DNA from: Gammaproteobacteria bacterium
Lineage (GTDB): Bacteria > Pseudomonadota > Gammaproteobacteria > Nevskiales > Nevskiaceae
Direction of reading: 5' to 3'
NCBI GenBank assembly: GCA_026398875.1
Contig: JAPLSB010000021.1
Coordinates: forward strand, 124,001-188,000
DNA: 64,000 bases
Shown: in pieces, positions 27,214 through 35,480 of the stretch
How the letters are laid out: the number at the start of each line of letters is the position of its first letter
Position numbering within the stretch: the first letter of the stretch is position 1
Program-made: the position numbers and the translations under genes
Notes under the pieces: generated by a model
What the model saw: the letters and a program-made list of their open reading frames with translations, nothing else
The model's database searches: none
Told to the model about the DNA's origin: nothing

Positions 27214-27537
27214 TTAAAGCTCCGGCGCGATCTCCAGCACCAGGCCGGACAGCGCGGCCGTCATCGGCAGCTGGCAGGCCAGACGCGAGCCGGCGCGCAG
27301 CGGCACCAGCTCGCCGATCGCTTCCAGCATCATCGTCTCGTCCTCGCCTTTGGCCGGCAGCCGGTCCAGCCATTCCGGCGCGACATAGACATGGCAGGTA
27401 CCGCAGGAGCAGGCACCACCACAGGTGCCGAGGATGCCGGTAGCGGCATCGCGCAGCGTATCCATGACTGCCCCGCCTTCGAACGCTTCGAGCCGCCGCT
27501 CGCTGCCATCGCGCCCGATCACCCTGAGCTCGCTCAT
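27214..27537 (-). CDS. 2Fe-2S ferredoxin, putidaredoxin type
   Basis: A 107-residue ferredoxin with ligands Cys39, Cys45, Cys48 and Cys88 (TCGGACSCGTCHV, then RLACQL). It lies 73 bases downstream of the KshA-like Rieske gene and in the same orientation, so it is the likely electron donor for that oxygenase in place of the flavin/ferredoxin reductase KshB used by actinobacteria. The ATG at 27537 gives the normal ferredoxin start MSELRVIGRDG. Convergent with DUF1329, 13 bases away. Confidence 0.92.
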   Translation of the reverse strand: MSELRVIGRDGSERRLEAFEGGAVMDTLRDAATGILGTCGGACSCGTCHVYVAPEWLDRLPAKGEDETMMLEAIGELVPLRAGSRLACQLPMTAALSGLVLEIAPEL

Positions 27538-27610
27538 CACTGCTGTCCTGACGTGAAATGAAGCGCCCGTGCCGAACGGCACGGGCGCGGGAATGCGTCG
27601 CTGCGGCGGC

Positions 27611-28618
27611 TCAGACCTTCACGTAGCCCGGGTCGGTATAGAACTGCTGGAACCACTTGCGGAACTGCAGGATCGGGCCGTCGCCATCGCAGAGCAGCGG
27701 GTTCGGCCGGAACTTCTTGTTGTTCCAGACGATGAAGTCGACGCTTTCGAAGCCGGCCGATTCCTCGCCTTCGGCCGCGCCGATCATGTGGTCGATGATC
27801 TTCTTCGAAGCCTGAAGCTCCGGCGTGCCCTCGGCATAGTCGACATGGCGGAACGACATGTTCATCTGCGTGGTGTCATGGGTCAGCGGCACCGTGTACG
27901 AGATCATCGTCGCGGTCACGCCGTGCTGGGTGAAGCGCAGCACGTTCAGGCCGGGGCCGTAGGACTTGCCGACGATGTAACCACGGCCGATGTCCAGCGT
28001 CATCACCGGGCCGTCATAGCTGGCTTCGACTGGCGGAATGATCGGCGCGCCATGCAGGAACTTCAGGTGCGCGGTGTCGACGCCGTTCTCGGCAATTTCC
28101 TGGATGCAGGTATTCGCGGTCCAGCTGCCGCGGCGCGTGCCGGCGTAGCCGGTGGCGTCTTCCATTTCCGGGATGTACGGCAGCTCGAAGCTCGGCGCTT
28201 CGCAGGCCGGATGGAACCAGGCCCACATCATTCCGTAGCGCTCGACCATCGGCAGCGTGCGCAGCACGGCCTGTTTCTTGATGATCGGCGGCGTCAGCTT
28301 GGCGTAGGGAATGCTCTTGCACCAGCCGGCGGTGTCGTACTCCCAGTGATGGAACGGGCAGCGCAGATGCTCGCCACAGACCTTGCCGCCATGGCCCATG
28401 TGCGCGCCGAGATGCGGGCAGTACGGATCGCTCATGCCGGGCTTGCCGCTCTCGGTGCGGAACAGCACCCACTCCTGACCAAGCACGTGGACGTTGCGCA
28501 TCTCGCCGGCCGCCAGCGAATCGGAGAAGCCGATGAAGAACCAGCCGGTCGGAATCGGGAACGGCGCGCGCTCCAGCGACTTGGACTCGAGCAGCATTTT
28601 CAGGTTGATGTCGCCCAT
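27611..28618 (-). CDS. Rieske oxygenase, KshA-family paralogue
   Basis: A 335-residue Rieske non-haem iron oxygenase. Rieske ligands are Cys67/His69 and Cys87/His90 (C-x-H-x17-C-x2-H) and the mononuclear iron site is Asp181-x2-His184-x4-His189 in NGVDTAHLKFLHG. The C-terminal NPLLCDGDGPILQFRKWFQQFY is shared with the KshA homologue at 36929, so both belong to the ketosteroid 9-alpha-hydroxylase family. The substrate may be a different steroid or a side-chain-bearing intermediate. The ATG at 28618 gives a normal N-terminus; a longer reading would add 59 atypical residues. Confidence 0.88.
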   Translation of the reverse strand: MGDINLKMLLESKSLERAPFPIPTGWFFIGFSDSLAAGEMRNVHVLGQEWVLFRTESGKPGMSDPYCPHLGAHMGHGGKVCGEHLRCPFHHWEYDTAGWCKSIPYAKLTPPIIKKQAVLRTLPMVERYGMMWAWFHPACEAPSFELPYIPEMEDATGYAGTRRGSWTANTCIQEIAENGVDTAHLKFLHGAPIIPPVEASYDGPVMTLDIGRGYIVGKSYGPGLNVLRFTQHGVTATMISYTVPLTHDTTQMNMSFRHVDYAEGTPELQASKKIIDHMIGAAEGEESAGFESVDFIVWNNKKFRPNPLLCDGDGPILQFRKWFQQFYTDPGYVKV

Positions 28619-28751
28619 CGTGAATTCTCCTGCCGCAACGTGGATATCGGGGTCGCGCCATGCGCGAGTGCCGAAGCATGGTGCTATGCGGCTGCGCGCG
28701 AGTCCTACTCCATTCAGGTGAAGGCCGCCGGCACGGCAGCGGTGCTGCGCG

Positions 28752-29276
28752 CTAGTGCCGTCCTTCGGTGACGCCGGCATGCACGAAGGCGGCACCGTTC
28801 GGAATCGGCCCGCCGCGCGCCACGCGCAGGAACTCCGGCACTTCGATGATGAAGGTCGCGATCACACCAAGCGCGGTCAGCGCCAGCGCGATCTGGCTGG
28901 CAAGCACGTCGCCTGGCAGCAGCAGCACCAGCGCGATCACCGTCAGCAGGCTGGATGCGAAGCCGCCAAGCGCCATCGCGAAGAACTGCGGCCGCGTGCT
29001 GTTGAGGTTGTCGAAGCGGAACAGGAAAAAGGTCTCGAACGGCCGTGGCAGCTCGAAGCGGCTGCCGCTGCCCCAGGCCCCGAGCAGATGTCCCCATTCG
29101 TGCAGCAGATAGCCGGCGAACGCCGTGGCCAGCGCGGTCAGCGCATGCACGGCAATGCCGGCCTTGCTCAGCGGCGGGTTCAGCTGCAAGGCATAGCGCC
29201 ACAGCAGCATGATCGCCGCGAACGCGGCCGCATCGCGCAGCAGCAGCCAGAAAAGGCGCTGCCACTGACCACGCAT
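28752..29276 (-). CDS. Small integral membrane protein with HEWGH (HExxH) motif
   Basis: A 174-residue protein with about four hydrophobic segments. AFAGYLLHEWGHLLGAW carries a perfect HExxH motif inside a membrane segment, as in site-2-type (M50) metalloproteases, but I cannot see the second conserved Asp motif (LDG or NxxPxxxLDG) that completes that active site. It could be a reduced intramembrane metalloenzyme or a non-proteolytic relative. It is coupled to the DUF1295 gene by a TGATG overlap, inside the meta-cleavage operon, which points to a membrane-lipid or steroid-linked role. A longer frame (to 30059) is a spurious extension. A 133-base gap to the Rieske gene follows. Confidence 0.65.
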   Translation of the reverse strand: MRGQWQRLFWLLLRDAAAFAAIMLLWRYALQLNPPLSKAGIAVHALTALATAFAGYLLHEWGHLLGAWGSGSRFELPRPFETFFLFRFDNLNSTRPQFFAMALGGFASSLLTVIALVLLLPGDVLASQIALALTALGVIATFIIEVPEFLRVARGGPIPNGAAFVHAGVTEGRH

Positions 29277-30145
29277 CAGGGCTTGCCCGGTGGCAGCGGC
29301 AGCAGGGCGGATACGCGCCGCATGTGTTCGGCATAGGCCGGGCGACGCGCGATGCTGCGCTGATCCATCAGCGGAATGCTCGCGAACTTGAACATCAGCG
29401 TCATGGCAATCGAGCCCGGAATCAGCCACGGCCATTCGCCGGGTGCTGCGGCAAGGCCGAACAGCATCAGGCCCCACCAGAAGCCGAGCTCGCCGAAGTA
29501 GTTCGGATGCCGCGACCAGGCCCAGAGGCCGGTGGTGATGAAGCTGCCGGGCTTGCGCTGCCTGATGAAGGCATGCAGTTGCAGGTCGGCAATCATCTCG
29601 ATCATCACTGCGCCGAAGGTCACGACGGCCGCCAGCGCATCGAGCGCGCCGAGTGGCGCGCCAGTGCGGCTCATCACCGCGTAGATCGGCAGACAGCCGA
29701 GAAATACCTGCGCGGTCGGGAACAGATGGATGCCGAACAGGTCCGCCCAGACGCCAGCCTTTCCGGCGCGTGCGCGCACCAGCGGATAGCGCCAGTCCTC
29801 GTGGTGCAGGCCGCCCCAGTGCACGGTCCAGTTGGTGGTCAGGCGGATCGCCCAGAACCAGACCAGCGCAGTGACCAGCCAGGCGCGCGGATCGCTCAGC
29901 GAAGCCGGATTGCGCGCCATCCACCAGCCGGCAAGCAGCGGCGGGATCACGCTCCAGTAGGCGTCGTAGAAGCTGGAGTTCCGATAGCGCACGCTGAAGC
30001 CGAAGATCAGCACGGTGGCGACGACATCGGCCGCGAACGCATCCCAGGGCGCGGCCCATGGCACGACCAACAATGTCGCTGCTGCGCCGGCAATGCAGAC
30101 GACATAGGCGATGACGATCAGCGACAGGTCCCGGGCCGGTGCCAT
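29276..30145 (-). CDS. DUF1295 membrane protein (steroid 5-alpha-reductase-like)
   Basis: A 289-residue protein with about seven membrane segments. The C-terminal GLWAWSRHPNYFGELGFWWG is the signature of DUF1295 and of the C-terminal half of steroid 5-alpha-reductases and isoprenylcysteine methyltransferases. Position in a steroid catabolic operon, 10 bases after hsaF, supports reduction or modification of a steroid, though many DUF1295 proteins in other settings are uncharacterised. Coupled to the HEWGH gene downstream. Confidence 0.82.
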   Translation of the reverse strand: MAPARDLSLIVIAYVVCIAGAAATLLVVPWAAPWDAFAADVVATVLIFGFSVRYRNSSFYDAYWSVIPPLLAGWWMARNPASLSDPRAWLVTALVWFWAIRLTTNWTVHWGGLHHEDWRYPLVRARAGKAGVWADLFGIHLFPTAQVFLGCLPIYAVMSRTGAPLGALDALAAVVTFGAVMIEMIADLQLHAFIRQRKPGSFITTGLWAWSRHPNYFGELGFWWGLMLFGLAAAPGEWPWLIPGSIAMTLMFKFASIPLMDQRSIARRPAYAEHMRRVSALLPLPPGKP

Positions 30146-30155
30146 GGCCAGCGCC

Positions 30156-31202
30156 TCAGGCGGCGTTCGCGCGTGGCCTCAGGCCACGTTCGCGCGCCAT
30201 GGTGATCGCGGTGTCCTCGATCATGTCCTCCTGCCCGCCAACCATGCGCCGGCGGCCCAGCTCCAGCAGGATCTCGCGCGCCGGCACGCCGTACTTCGCT
30301 TCGGCGCGCTGCGCGAACAGCAGGAACGACGAGTACACGCCGGCATAGCCGAGCGTCAGCGAGTTGCGATCGATGCGCACCGGGAAATCCATGATCGGCG
30401 TCACCAGGTCTTCGGCGACATCGGAGATCTTGAACACGTCGACACCGGTCTCGATTCCCATCCGTGCGCAGACGGCGACGAACACTTCCATCGGCGTATT
30501 GCCGGCACCGGCCCCCATGCCGCCGCAGGCGCAGTCGACACGCCGCGCACCGGCCTCGACGGCAGCCAGCGAGTTCGCGATGCCCATCGACAGATTGTGA
30601 TGGCCGTGGAAACCCAGCTCGGTTTCCGGCTTCAACTGCTGGCGCAGCAGGCCGATCCGTGCGCTGACATCGTCCGGCAACATGTAGCCAGCGGAGTCGG
30701 TCACGTAGAGGCAGTTCGCGCCATAGCTTTCCATCAGCCGTGCCTGCGCCAGCAGCGCCTTCGGCCCGATCATGTGCGCCATCATCAGGAAGCCGACGGT
30801 GTCGAGACCCATCTTGCGACCGAGGCTGATGTGCTGTTCGGAGACATCGGCCTCGGTGCAATGCGTGGCCACGCGGATCGTGCTGACGCCGCAGTCCGCA
30901 GCCATGCGCAGATGGTCGACCGTGCCGATGCCCGGAATCAGCAGCGCGGATACCTTGGCCTGCTTCATCAGCGGCACGACGGCACGCAGGTATTGCTCGT
31001 CCGTCGCCGCCGGAAAGCCGTAGTTGACCGAGGCGCCGCCAAGGCCATCGCCATGCGTGACTTCGATCAGCGGCACGCCGGCGGCATCCATGCCGGCGGC
31101 GATGGTCTTCATCTGCTCGATGCTGATCTGATGCCGCTTCGGGTGCATGCCGTCGCGCAGCGACATGTCGTGCAGCTTGATCGCGATGCCTTTGAGGTTC
31201 AT
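30156..31202 (-). CDS. hsaF: 4-hydroxy-2-oxovalerate aldolase (HsaF/BphI type)
   Basis: A 348-residue class II pyruvate aldolase. The motif [13 protein letters not shown] near the N-terminus and [11 protein letters not shown] hold the metal ligands (an Asp and two His). It splits 4-hydroxy-2-oxo acids to pyruvate and an aldehyde and works in a channelling complex with the acylating dehydrogenase encoded just upstream (HsaG/BphJ). In steroid catabolism it acts on 4-hydroxy-2-oxohexanoate, giving propanal. Third step of the operon's meta-cleavage lower pathway. The symbol follows the actinobacterial name; tesG is used in Comamonas. Confidence 0.9.
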   Translation of the reverse strand: MNLKGIAIKLHDMSLRDGMHPKRHQISIEQMKTIAAGMDAAGVPLIEVTHGDGLGGASVNYGFPAATDEQYLRAVVPLMKQAKVSALLIPGIGTVDHLRMAADCGVSTIRVATHCTEADVSEQHISLGRKMGLDTVGFLMMAHMIGPKALLAQARLMESYGANCLYVTDSAGYMLPDDVSARIGLLRQQLKPETELGFHGHHNLSMGIANSLAAVEAGARRVDCACGGMGAGAGNTPMEVFVAVCARMGIETGVDVFKISDVAEDLVTPIMDFPVRIDRNSLTLGYAGVYSSFLLFAQRAEAKYGVPAREILLELGRRRMVGGQEDMIEDTAITMARERGLRPRANAA

Positions 31203-31262
31203 GTCAGCGTTCCATTTGCGATGGTCTCTCCGCGTCCGGCGGCAGCGGGGATGGGGGAGGGC

Positions 31263-31331
31263 GATTGATCTGAATCAATCGGATTCATGTCGCGAACGCC
31301 CTCACCCCGGCCCTCTCCCGGCGGGAGAGGG
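31263..31331. repeat. Intergenic palindromes between hsaF and hsaG
   Basis: The 138-base gap holds two hairpins: GATTGAT/ATCAATC (31263-31269 and 31274-31280) and CCCTCTCCC/GGGAGAGGG (31311-31319 and 31323-31331). The second, with the preceding CCCTCACCCCGG, has the composition of the GC-rich palindromes scattered between genes in many proteobacterial genomes. It may attenuate or stabilise the operon mRNA. Whether it recurs elsewhere in this genome cannot be seen here. Confidence 0.55.
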
Positions 31332-31340
31332 AGAAAGGCG

Positions 31341-32246
31341 TCATGCCGCTTGCAGCTTCAGACGGCCAGCGAGGATTTCCTCGGCGAACATCTCGGCCGT
31401 GCGGGTTGCGGAGGCGGTCATGATGTCGAGGTTGCCGGCGTATTTCGGCAGGAAGTCACCGAGGCCTTCAACCTCAAGCCATACGGTCACGCGCTGGCCA
31501 TCGAACACCGGCCCGTTCTTGAGCCGATAGCCCGGCACGTACCGCTGGACCTCGGCCAGCATCGCGTGCACCGAGGCCGTGATCGCGGCCTCGTCGGGCT
31601 TTTCGGTGGTCAGGCAGTGAATGGTGTCGCGCATGATCAGCGGCGGCTCGGCCGGGTTGATCACGATGATCGCCTTGCCTTCATCGGCACCACCGATCCT
31701 GGCCACGGCACCGGCCGTGGTGCGCGTGAACTCGTCGATGTTCTTGCGCGTGCCGGGGCCGACGGACTTGCTGGCCACGGTCGCGATGATTTCCGCATAC
31801 CTGACCTTCTGCACGCGCGACACCGCGTAGACCATCGGGATCGTCGCCTGGCCACCACAGGTGACCATGTTGACGTTCATCTCGCGCCGGCCGGCATGCG
31901 CGCGCAGATTGATCGGCGGCACGCAGTACGGGCCGATCGCCGCCGGCGTGAGGTCGATCATCATCACGCCGAGCGCGTTCAGCGCATCGGAGTTGGCCTT
32001 GTGCACATAGGCCGAGGTCGCATCGAACGCGATCTGCACGCCGTCCGCCTGCACGTGCGGCAGCAGGCCGGCAACGCCCTGATCGGTGGTCTTCAGGCCC
32101 AGCTCGCGGGCGCGCGCCAGGCCTTCGCTACCGGCTTCGATGCCGACCATCCAGACCGGCTCCAGCACCGGCGAGCGGCGCAGCTTGTAGAGCAGATCGG
32201 TGCCGATGTTGCCGGGGCCGATGATGGCGCAGCGGATCTTGGACAT
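31341..32246 (-). CDS. hsaG: Acylating acetaldehyde/propanal dehydrogenase (HsaG/BphJ type)
   Basis: A 301-residue CoA-acylating aldehyde dehydrogenase: NAD-binding [16 protein letters not shown] at the start, catalytic Cys130 in [16 protein letters not shown]. It accepts the aldehyde from the aldolase and forms propionyl-CoA (or acetyl-CoA). The length equals BphJ/DmpF enzymes. It lies between hsaE, 9 bases upstream, and hsaF; the 138-base gap before hsaF contains palindromes. The alternative name in Comamonas is tesF. Confidence 0.92.
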   Translation of the reverse strand: MSKIRCAIIGPGNIGTDLLYKLRRSPVLEPVWMVGIEAGSEGLARARELGLKTTDQGVAGLLPHVQADGVQIAFDATSAYVHKANSDALNALGVMMIDLTPAAIGPYCVPPINLRAHAGRREMNVNMVTCGGQATIPMVYAVSRVQKVRYAEIIATVASKSVGPGTRKNIDEFTRTTAGAVARIGGADEGKAIIVINPAEPPLIMRDTIHCLTTEKPDEAAITASVHAMLAEVQRYVPGYRLKNGPVFDGQRVTVWLEVEGLGDFLPKYAGNLDIMTASATRTAEMFAEEILAGRLKLQAA

Positions 32247-32255
32247 GCGGGGTTC

Positions 32256-33053
32256 TCAGTCAGCAAAGCGCAGCGACGCCGTGCCGAGACCGGCCAGCGA
32301 CAGTTCGAAGTAGTCGCCGGCCACAGCCGGCAGCAGCGGTGCCAGCGAGCCGGACAGGATGATCTCGCCAGCGAGGAACGGAATGCCGTACTCGCCGAGC
32401 GTGTTCGCAAGCCAGGCCACGGCTGCGGCCGGATGACCCTGCACGGCGCTGCCGATGCCGGTCGCCGCAAGCGCGCCGTTCTTGACGATGCGCATGCTCA
32501 CGGCAGCCAGATCCACGGCCCGCGGCGCGATGCGTTGCGGCCCGAGCAGGAACAGACCGCAGGAGGCGTTGTCGGCCACGGTGTCCTGAATGCGGATCTG
32601 CCAGTCGCGGATGCGCGAGTCGACGATCTCGAAGCACGGCGAAACGTAGTCCGTGGCATCAAGTACCTGCTCGGCGGTGATGCCGGGGCCGCGCAGGTCT
32701 CGTTTCAACACGAAGGCGATCTCGCCTTCGGCACGCGGCTGGATCAGCCCGCTTCCCGACAGGCTCACGGTGCTGCCATCGGCAACCTGCATGCGGTCGG
32801 TCAGGAAGCCGAAGTCCGGCTGATGCACACCGAGCATGTCCTGCACCGGCTTGCTGGTCACGCCGATCTTCTTGCCGACCACGCGCTCGCCTTCGGCCTG
32901 GCGCCGTGCCAGCAAGCGCGATGAAATCTTGTACGCGTCACCAATCGTGATACCGGGCTCGCGCTCGGTCAGTGGCGCCAGCGTGCGGCGTGCACGCAGT
33001 GCCGCGTGCAGCTCGTCGCCCAGCGTTTCGATGCGGGGATCGGCGAGCGCCAT
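32256..33053 (-). CDS. hsaE: 2-hydroxyhexa-2,4-dienoate hydratase (HsaE type)
   Basis: A 265-residue hydratase of the 2-keto-4-pentenoate hydratase/FAH family (GDAYKISSRLLARR, GKKIGVTSKPVQDMLGV, EGEIAFVLKRDLRGP, NASCGLFLLGP). It hydrates the dienoic product of HsaD to 4-hydroxy-2-oxohexanoate. The ATG at 33053 overlaps the hydrolase stop by one base (TGATG); the longer open frame reaching 33623 lies inside the hydrolase gene. tesE is the Comamonas equivalent. Confidence 0.92.
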   Translation of the reverse strand: MALADPRIETLGDELHAALRARRTLAPLTEREPGITIGDAYKISSRLLARRQAEGERVVGKKIGVTSKPVQDMLGVHQPDFGFLTDRMQVADGSTVSLSGSGLIQPRAEGEIAFVLKRDLRGPGITAEQVLDATDYVSPCFEIVDSRIRDWQIRIQDTVADNASCGLFLLGPQRIAPRAVDLAAVSMRIVKNGALAATGIGSAVQGHPAAAVAWLANTLGEYGIPFLAGEIILSGSLAPLLPAVAGDYFELSLAGLGTASLRFAD

Positions 33054-33892
33054 CAGCCGTACCTGAGGAAGTCGAGCAGCAGCCGGTTGAACAGCGCGCG
33101 GTGTTCGATCATCACCCAGTGTCCGCACTGCGGTACCAATGTCATGCGCAGCGCCGGCATGCCGCGAGCCAGTTTCAGCAGGCCGCTCTCCGGCATCATC
33201 TGTTCGTTCATGCCCCAGAAGCCCAGTGCCGGGCAGCGGATCTCGCCAAGCCGCTCGCTCAGGTTCGGCACCTTCATGGTCTTCATGACCTGCGGGTTCT
33301 GCAGCTTCATCAGCGCCAGACGCTCGGCGACGAGGCTGTCCTCGACGCAGTCCGGATTGACGACGAAAGCCTTGGTGAAAAAGGCGCGCAGCGTCTCGGC
33401 CGTCGGCGGCACGCCGGAGCCCATCAGCGCGAACATCGCGGCCATGCCCGGCATCGCCAGGTATTCCGGCAGATCGTTCAGACCACCCGGTGCCATCAGC
33501 ACCAGACGCTCGACCATCGCGGCATGATCGAGCGCGAACTGCAGCGCCACGGCACCGCCCAGCGAATTGCCGACCACGGTGCAGCGCGCGACACCGATCA
33601 CGTCCAGCGCCTGCTTCACGCATTCGACGAAGAAGCTCAGCGGGTAGTCGACATCCGCCGGCTTGTCCGAGTAACCGAAGCCGATCAGGTCCGGCAGGAT
33701 CACGCGGTAGCCGGCCGCGACCAGCGCCGGATAGTTGCCCTTGAAATTGCTGTAGCCGCAGGCGCCGGCACCCGAGCCATGCAGGAACACGACGACAGGA
33801 CCGTTCGCCGGACCTTCATCGAGATAGTGGATGCGCCGGCCATTTGCCAGCGTGGCGTAACGGCCTTCGGGAACGGGCAGGGCTGCAGTCAT
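33053..33892 (-). CDS. hsaD: Meta-cleavage product hydrolase (HsaD/TesD type)
   Basis: A 279-residue alpha/beta-hydrolase. The nucleophile is Ser110 in VVGNSLGGAVAL and the base His258 in QCGHWVMIEH; the acidic residue of the triad, Asp in HsaD and BphD (GREDR), is Glu230 here (GMNEQ). Such enzymes cleave the C-C bond of the ring-opened steroid 4,9-DSHA, releasing the dienoate for HsaE and a two-ring acid. First gene of the hsaD-hsaE-hsaG-hsaF operon. I start at 33892, where MTAALPVPEGRY leads directly into the fold. The dioxygenase HsaC is not adjacent. Confidence 0.9.
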   Translation of the reverse strand: MTAALPVPEGRYATLANGRRIHYLDEGPANGPVVVFLHGSGAGACGYSNFKGNYPALVAAGYRVILPDLIGFGYSDKPADVDYPLSFFVECVKQALDVIGVARCTVVGNSLGGAVALQFALDHAAMVERLVLMAPGGLNDLPEYLAMPGMAAMFALMGSGVPPTAETLRAFFTKAFVVNPDCVEDSLVAERLALMKLQNPQVMKTMKVPNLSERLGEIRCPALGFWGMNEQMMPESGLLKLARGMPALRMTLVPQCGHWVMIEHRALFNRLLLDFLRYG

Positions 33893-34052
33893 GGCGGTCC
33901 GGTGGCGTGAGCATCGAAGCGCGCGGCGGCACCGCGAGCCTGCGCATGGTCTGGCAGCGGCCGCATCGCGACTTCGTCTTTTCGGAGTACGGAAGCGCAA
34001 GCGCGCTGGCCTAGCATCAGGCCACGCCAACCCTGATCCGGAGCTTGTCCAC

Positions 34053-34859
34053 GTGCCGCCCGCTTCCGCCGCAACCGCGCCTGCAACCGGCCGCGTGATC
34101 CTTGTGACCGGCGGTGCCAGGGGCGTGGGCCGGGGCATCAGCGAAAGCTTTCTCGCAGCCGGCGACACCGTGGTGATCTGTGGCCGCCAGCCGCCGGAAA
34201 CGCTGCCGAGCACGGCCGGGCGCAGCGCCGAGTTCATCGCCGCCGATGTCCGTGACCGCGCCGCCGTCGATGTGCTGTTCGCGGAGATCGCTACACGCCA
34301 CGGCCGCCTGGACGTGTTGGTGAACAACGCCGGCGGCGCGCCGTTCGCGCTTGCGGCCCAGGCCTCGCCGCGCTTTCACGAGTCGATCATCGCGTTGAAC
34401 CTGCTGGCGCCGCTGCATCTCGCGCAGAAAGCGAACGCGCTGATGCAGGCGCAGGCGGCTGGGGGCGTGATCGTGTTCGTCGCCAGCGTCAGCGCGCTGC
34501 GGCCTTCGCCGGGCACGGCGGCGTACGGCGCGGCCAAGGCCGGCATCCTCAGCCTGGTGCAATCGCTGGCTGTGGAATGGGCCCCCAGGCTGCGCGTCGT
34601 GGCGGTCACACCGGGGCTGGTGCAGACCGAGCAATCGCATCTGCATTACGGCGACGAGGCCGGCATCGCGCAGGTGTCGGCAACGGTGCCGCTCGGCCGC
34701 ATGGCCACGCCACAGGACATCGGCGCGGCCTGTGTCTGGCTGGCGTCGCCGGCTGCGGCTTATGCCTCCGGTACCAACCTGGTGCTGCACGGCGGCGGCG
34801 AACGCCCGGCGTTCATGGCGGCGGCCACGGCCGACCACGCAGCATCGGTGACGCCATGA
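34053..34859 (+). CDS. SDR family oxidoreductase
   Basis: A 268-residue classical SDR with VILVTGGARGVGRGISESF and an intact catalytic set (VASVSALRP, AAYGAAKAG). The Pro-rich start VPPASAATAPATG fits the GTG at 34053, preceded by GGAG 9 bases away; an upstream ATG at 33891 would overlap the divergent hydrolase promoter region. Divergent from hsaD and coupled to the SRPBCC gene (ATGA). Possibly a hydroxysteroid or 3-hydroxyacyl-CoA dehydrogenase. Confidence 0.85.
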   Translation: MPPASAATAPATGRVILVTGGARGVGRGISESFLAAGDTVVICGRQPPETLPSTAGRSAEFIAADVRDRAAVDVLFAEIATRHGRLDVLVNNAGGAPFALAAQASPRFHESIIALNLLAPLHLAQKANALMQAQAAGGVIVFVASVSALRPSPGTAAYGAAKAGILSLVQSLAVEWAPRLRVVAVTPGLVQTEQSHLHYGDEAGIAQVSATVPLGRMATPQDIGAACVWLASPAAAYASGTNLVLHGGGERPAFMAAATADHAASVTP

Positions 34860-35296
34860 GCTTCGTGATCAGCCTCGAGCGCGTGATCGACGCGCCAGCG
34901 GCCACGGTCTGGCAGGTCATCACCGATCTGCCGCGCTACGGCGAATGGAATCCGTTCTGCATCGAGTGCCGGTCGACCCTGGTACCTGGCGATCCCATCC
35001 ACATGCAGGTGCGCCTGCTGTCGCGCCCGCAGGCGCAAACCGAAGTGATCTTCGAGCACGTGCCGATGAGCCACCTTTGCTACGGCCTCGACGGCGGCTG
35101 GAGCCGAGCCATCGTCAGCAATCGCTGTCACCGCATCGAAGCGCTGGCCGATGGCCGCACGCGATATCGCTCGCACTTCGAGCTATCCGGCTGGCTGATG
35201 CCGCTGGTGCGCCGGCTGTTCCGCAGGCAGTTGCAGCGCGGCTTCACCGGCATGACCGATGGCATCGTCGCGCAGGCGCTGCGCATGAATCGCTAG
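34856..35296 (+). CDS. SRPBCC (START-like) family protein
   Basis: A 146-residue START-like protein: VISLERVIDAPAATVWQVIT followed by DLPRYGEWNPFCIEC is the standard opening. Such helix-grip folds bind hydrophobic ligands; an exact role is unknown. ATGA overlap with the preceding SDR shows coupling. The 184 bases up to the next gene hold no further gene I can support. Confidence 0.85.
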   Translation: MSFVISLERVIDAPAATVWQVITDLPRYGEWNPFCIECRSTLVPGDPIHMQVRLLSRPQAQTEVIFEHVPMSHLCYGLDGGWSRAIVSNRCHRIEALADGRTRYRSHFELSGWLMPLVRRLFRRQLQRGFTGMTDGIVAQALRMNR

Positions 35297-35480
35297 CGCA
35301 AACCATTCGAAGCACGGCATCGCTGCCGCTGCTGTCGACTCGATGTCAGTGGCGGACGGAATCAATGCGTTGGCGTCAGCCCGGCGTCGATGCACGACGC
35401 CTCCATCACCCCAATGGACGAAGCCCGCCCCCGAGACGGCCTGAATACTCCGCGCCACTGGCCTGGGAGGGCGTGCGGCG

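Noticed and set aside
28752..30059. 435-codon frame joining the HEWGH protein to sequence inside DUF1295
   Set aside because: The N-terminal part is an out-of-frame reading of DUF1295; the ATG at 29276 with TGATG overlap is a better start.
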